This document shows positions 63,376-64,000 of a stretch of DNA of 64,000 nucleotides, piece after piece; position 1 is the stretch's first letter; each line of letters starts with the position of its first letter. The position numbers and the translations under genes are program-made. Location: NCBI RefSeq assembly GCF_000230975.2, contig NC_021172.1, forward strand, positions 1,426,001-1,490,000, read 5' to 3'. This DNA comes from Hyphomicrobium denitrificans 1NES1. GTDB taxonomy: Bacteria > Pseudomonadota > Alphaproteobacteria > Rhizobiales > Hyphomicrobiaceae. Under the pieces are notes generated by a model. The model ran no database searches and was not told where the DNA came from. It saw only the letters and a list, made by a program, of their open reading frames with translations.

Positions 63376-64000
63376 TCAGCGGATGCGCCCTGCAGCATGG
63401 GCGAGGAACAGATAGACGCGGCCGGTATCCGATACGAGGTGGTTCTGTGCGGTGCGTCCGCTCGGATCGCGTGCCTCGGCATCCTTGATGATGCGTTCGA
63501 AGTCGGTCAGATAACGGAAAATCGATTGCTCGAGATCGCGGTCGATCCGAACACGGTTCGAAATCTGGTCGAAAAGGGCCCGCGCTTCCGGCGCATAGAT
63601 GCTGCGCACCAGGACGTTGCGCTGACCTGCGCGAATGCGACCCCAGATGGCGGACGCGGTAGCCGGATCGATAGCCCTCGCAATAGTTGCAATGTCGAGC
63701 CGGGCAGGGGCAGCATTCGGCGGCGCACTCTGATCCTGCGCTTGGGCGGCTTGGGATTGGGCTTCGTCTTCGTGCGACGCACGCGCCAGCAAATCGCCGA
63801 GTGACCAGGATTCACGGCCGTCTTGGGACGAGGACGTCTTGCCACGGCTTGCGGACGACCCCTGCTGGACCAGCGCCGAGGTGAGCGAAACCGGTGAGCG
63901 CGCCGTGCCAGGCAGTTCCGGCCGAACGACATCGCGAGGGGCGTTGGCGCGCTGTGAGATCTGATTGAGCTGCTCGATGGCGCGGAGCTGATCCTGGAGC
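63376..64000 (-). CDS. C-terminal part of a large conserved alphaproteobacterial protein (5' end outside window)
   Basis: The minus-strand frame is open to the window end, giving 207 residues. The outer part is Q/S/R-rich and probably disordered (QQGSSASRGK, SQDGRESWSLGDLLARAS). The last ~110 residues are folded: IARAIDPATASAIWGRIRAGQRNVLVRSIY, RDLEQSIFRYLTDFERIIKDAEARDPSGRTAQNHLVSDTGRVYLFLAHAAGRIR. This tail is familiar from long uncharacterised proteins in Hyphomicrobiales. A TTG at 63792 is not the real start. Confidence 0.75.
   Translation of the reverse strand, partial: LQDQLRAIEQLNQISQRANAPRDVVRPELPGTARSPVSLTSALVQQGSSASRGKTSSSQDGRESWSLGDLLARASHEDEAQSQAAQAQDQSAPPNAAPARLDIATIARAIDPATASAIWGRIRAGQRNVLVRSIYAPEARALFDQISNRVRIDRDLEQSIFRYLTDFERIIKDAEARDPSGRTAQNHLVSDTGRVYLFLAHAAGRIR

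Noticed and set aside
1..64000. CRISPR array, prophage, transposon or toxin-antitoxin locus
   Set aside because: No spaced repeats, integrases, transposases, phage structural genes or paired small toxin-antitoxin genes were found on either strand.

Overview
The window looks like a chromosomal stretch of a methylotrophic alphaproteobacterium of the Hyphomicrobiales, most like Hyphomicrobium. The reasons are: a complete fhcBADC set (tetrahydromethanopterin-linked C1 oxidation), a lanthanide-type methanol dehydrogenase xoxF with its partners xoxG and xoxJ, a class I PHB synthase, class II fructose bisphosphatase, an ATP12-type ATP synthase chaperone, and high-GC coding throughout. There is no sign of a plasmid, prophage or insertion sequence. 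The organism name is inference. The C1 genes themselves are read directly from motifs.

Layout. 1-2.8 kb: tail of an ATP12 chaperone, a DUF2750-like protein and pccB. 2.9-9.1 kb (mostly minus): a MoaD/ThiS-like protein paired with a BNR beta-propeller, a cytochrome P450, and a 3-hydroxyisobutyrate-dehydrogenase-like enzyme behind a ClC channel. 9.3-14.2 kb: MgtC-like protein, MFS carrier, and a copper module in which a P1B ATPase and CsoR diverge from two operators. 14.3-20.5 kb: L,D-transpeptidase, LssY-C protein, CAP protein, parC and a secreted unknown. 20.5-32 kb: housekeeping and metabolism (bpt, metY, phaC, aminotransferase-hom-glpX-recJ, tRNA-Glu). 32.2-37.6 kb: stress and envelope genes (HdeD, GlsB, DipZ, DUF1194). 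37.8-50.7 kb: the C1 island. 50.8-64 kb: PQQ-associated CxxxCW protein, CPA2 antiporter, tkt-pgk-ccdA-thiD, FadL-type porin, MFS carrier, dipeptide epimerase, and the C-terminus of a large conserved protein.

How the C1 genes fit together. XoxF (a PQQ enzyme) oxidises methanol in the periplasm and passes electrons to cytochrome XoxG; XoxJ is the binding-protein-like partner. FhcABCD converts formyl-H4MPT to formate in the cytoplasm. Between them lie an MxaD-like SRPBCC protein, a YVTN beta-propeller, two secreted proteins of unknown function and a PQQ-associated metallo-hydrolase. These are plausible maturation or electron-relay accessories. CcdA and DipZ could supply reductant for cytochrome c and disulfide handling.

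The most unusual observation is a small family of three nested palindromes, at 2834-2878, 24066-24106 and 45425-45466. Each lies exactly at a junction of convergent genes. They share an ACTCC...GCCGGC core, while the outer stems differ but pair perfectly. Other points worth a look are the dual CsoR operators with an apparently leaderless csoR, a paralogous pair of tiny four-cysteine proteins, and the beta-propeller/ubiquitin-like protein pair.
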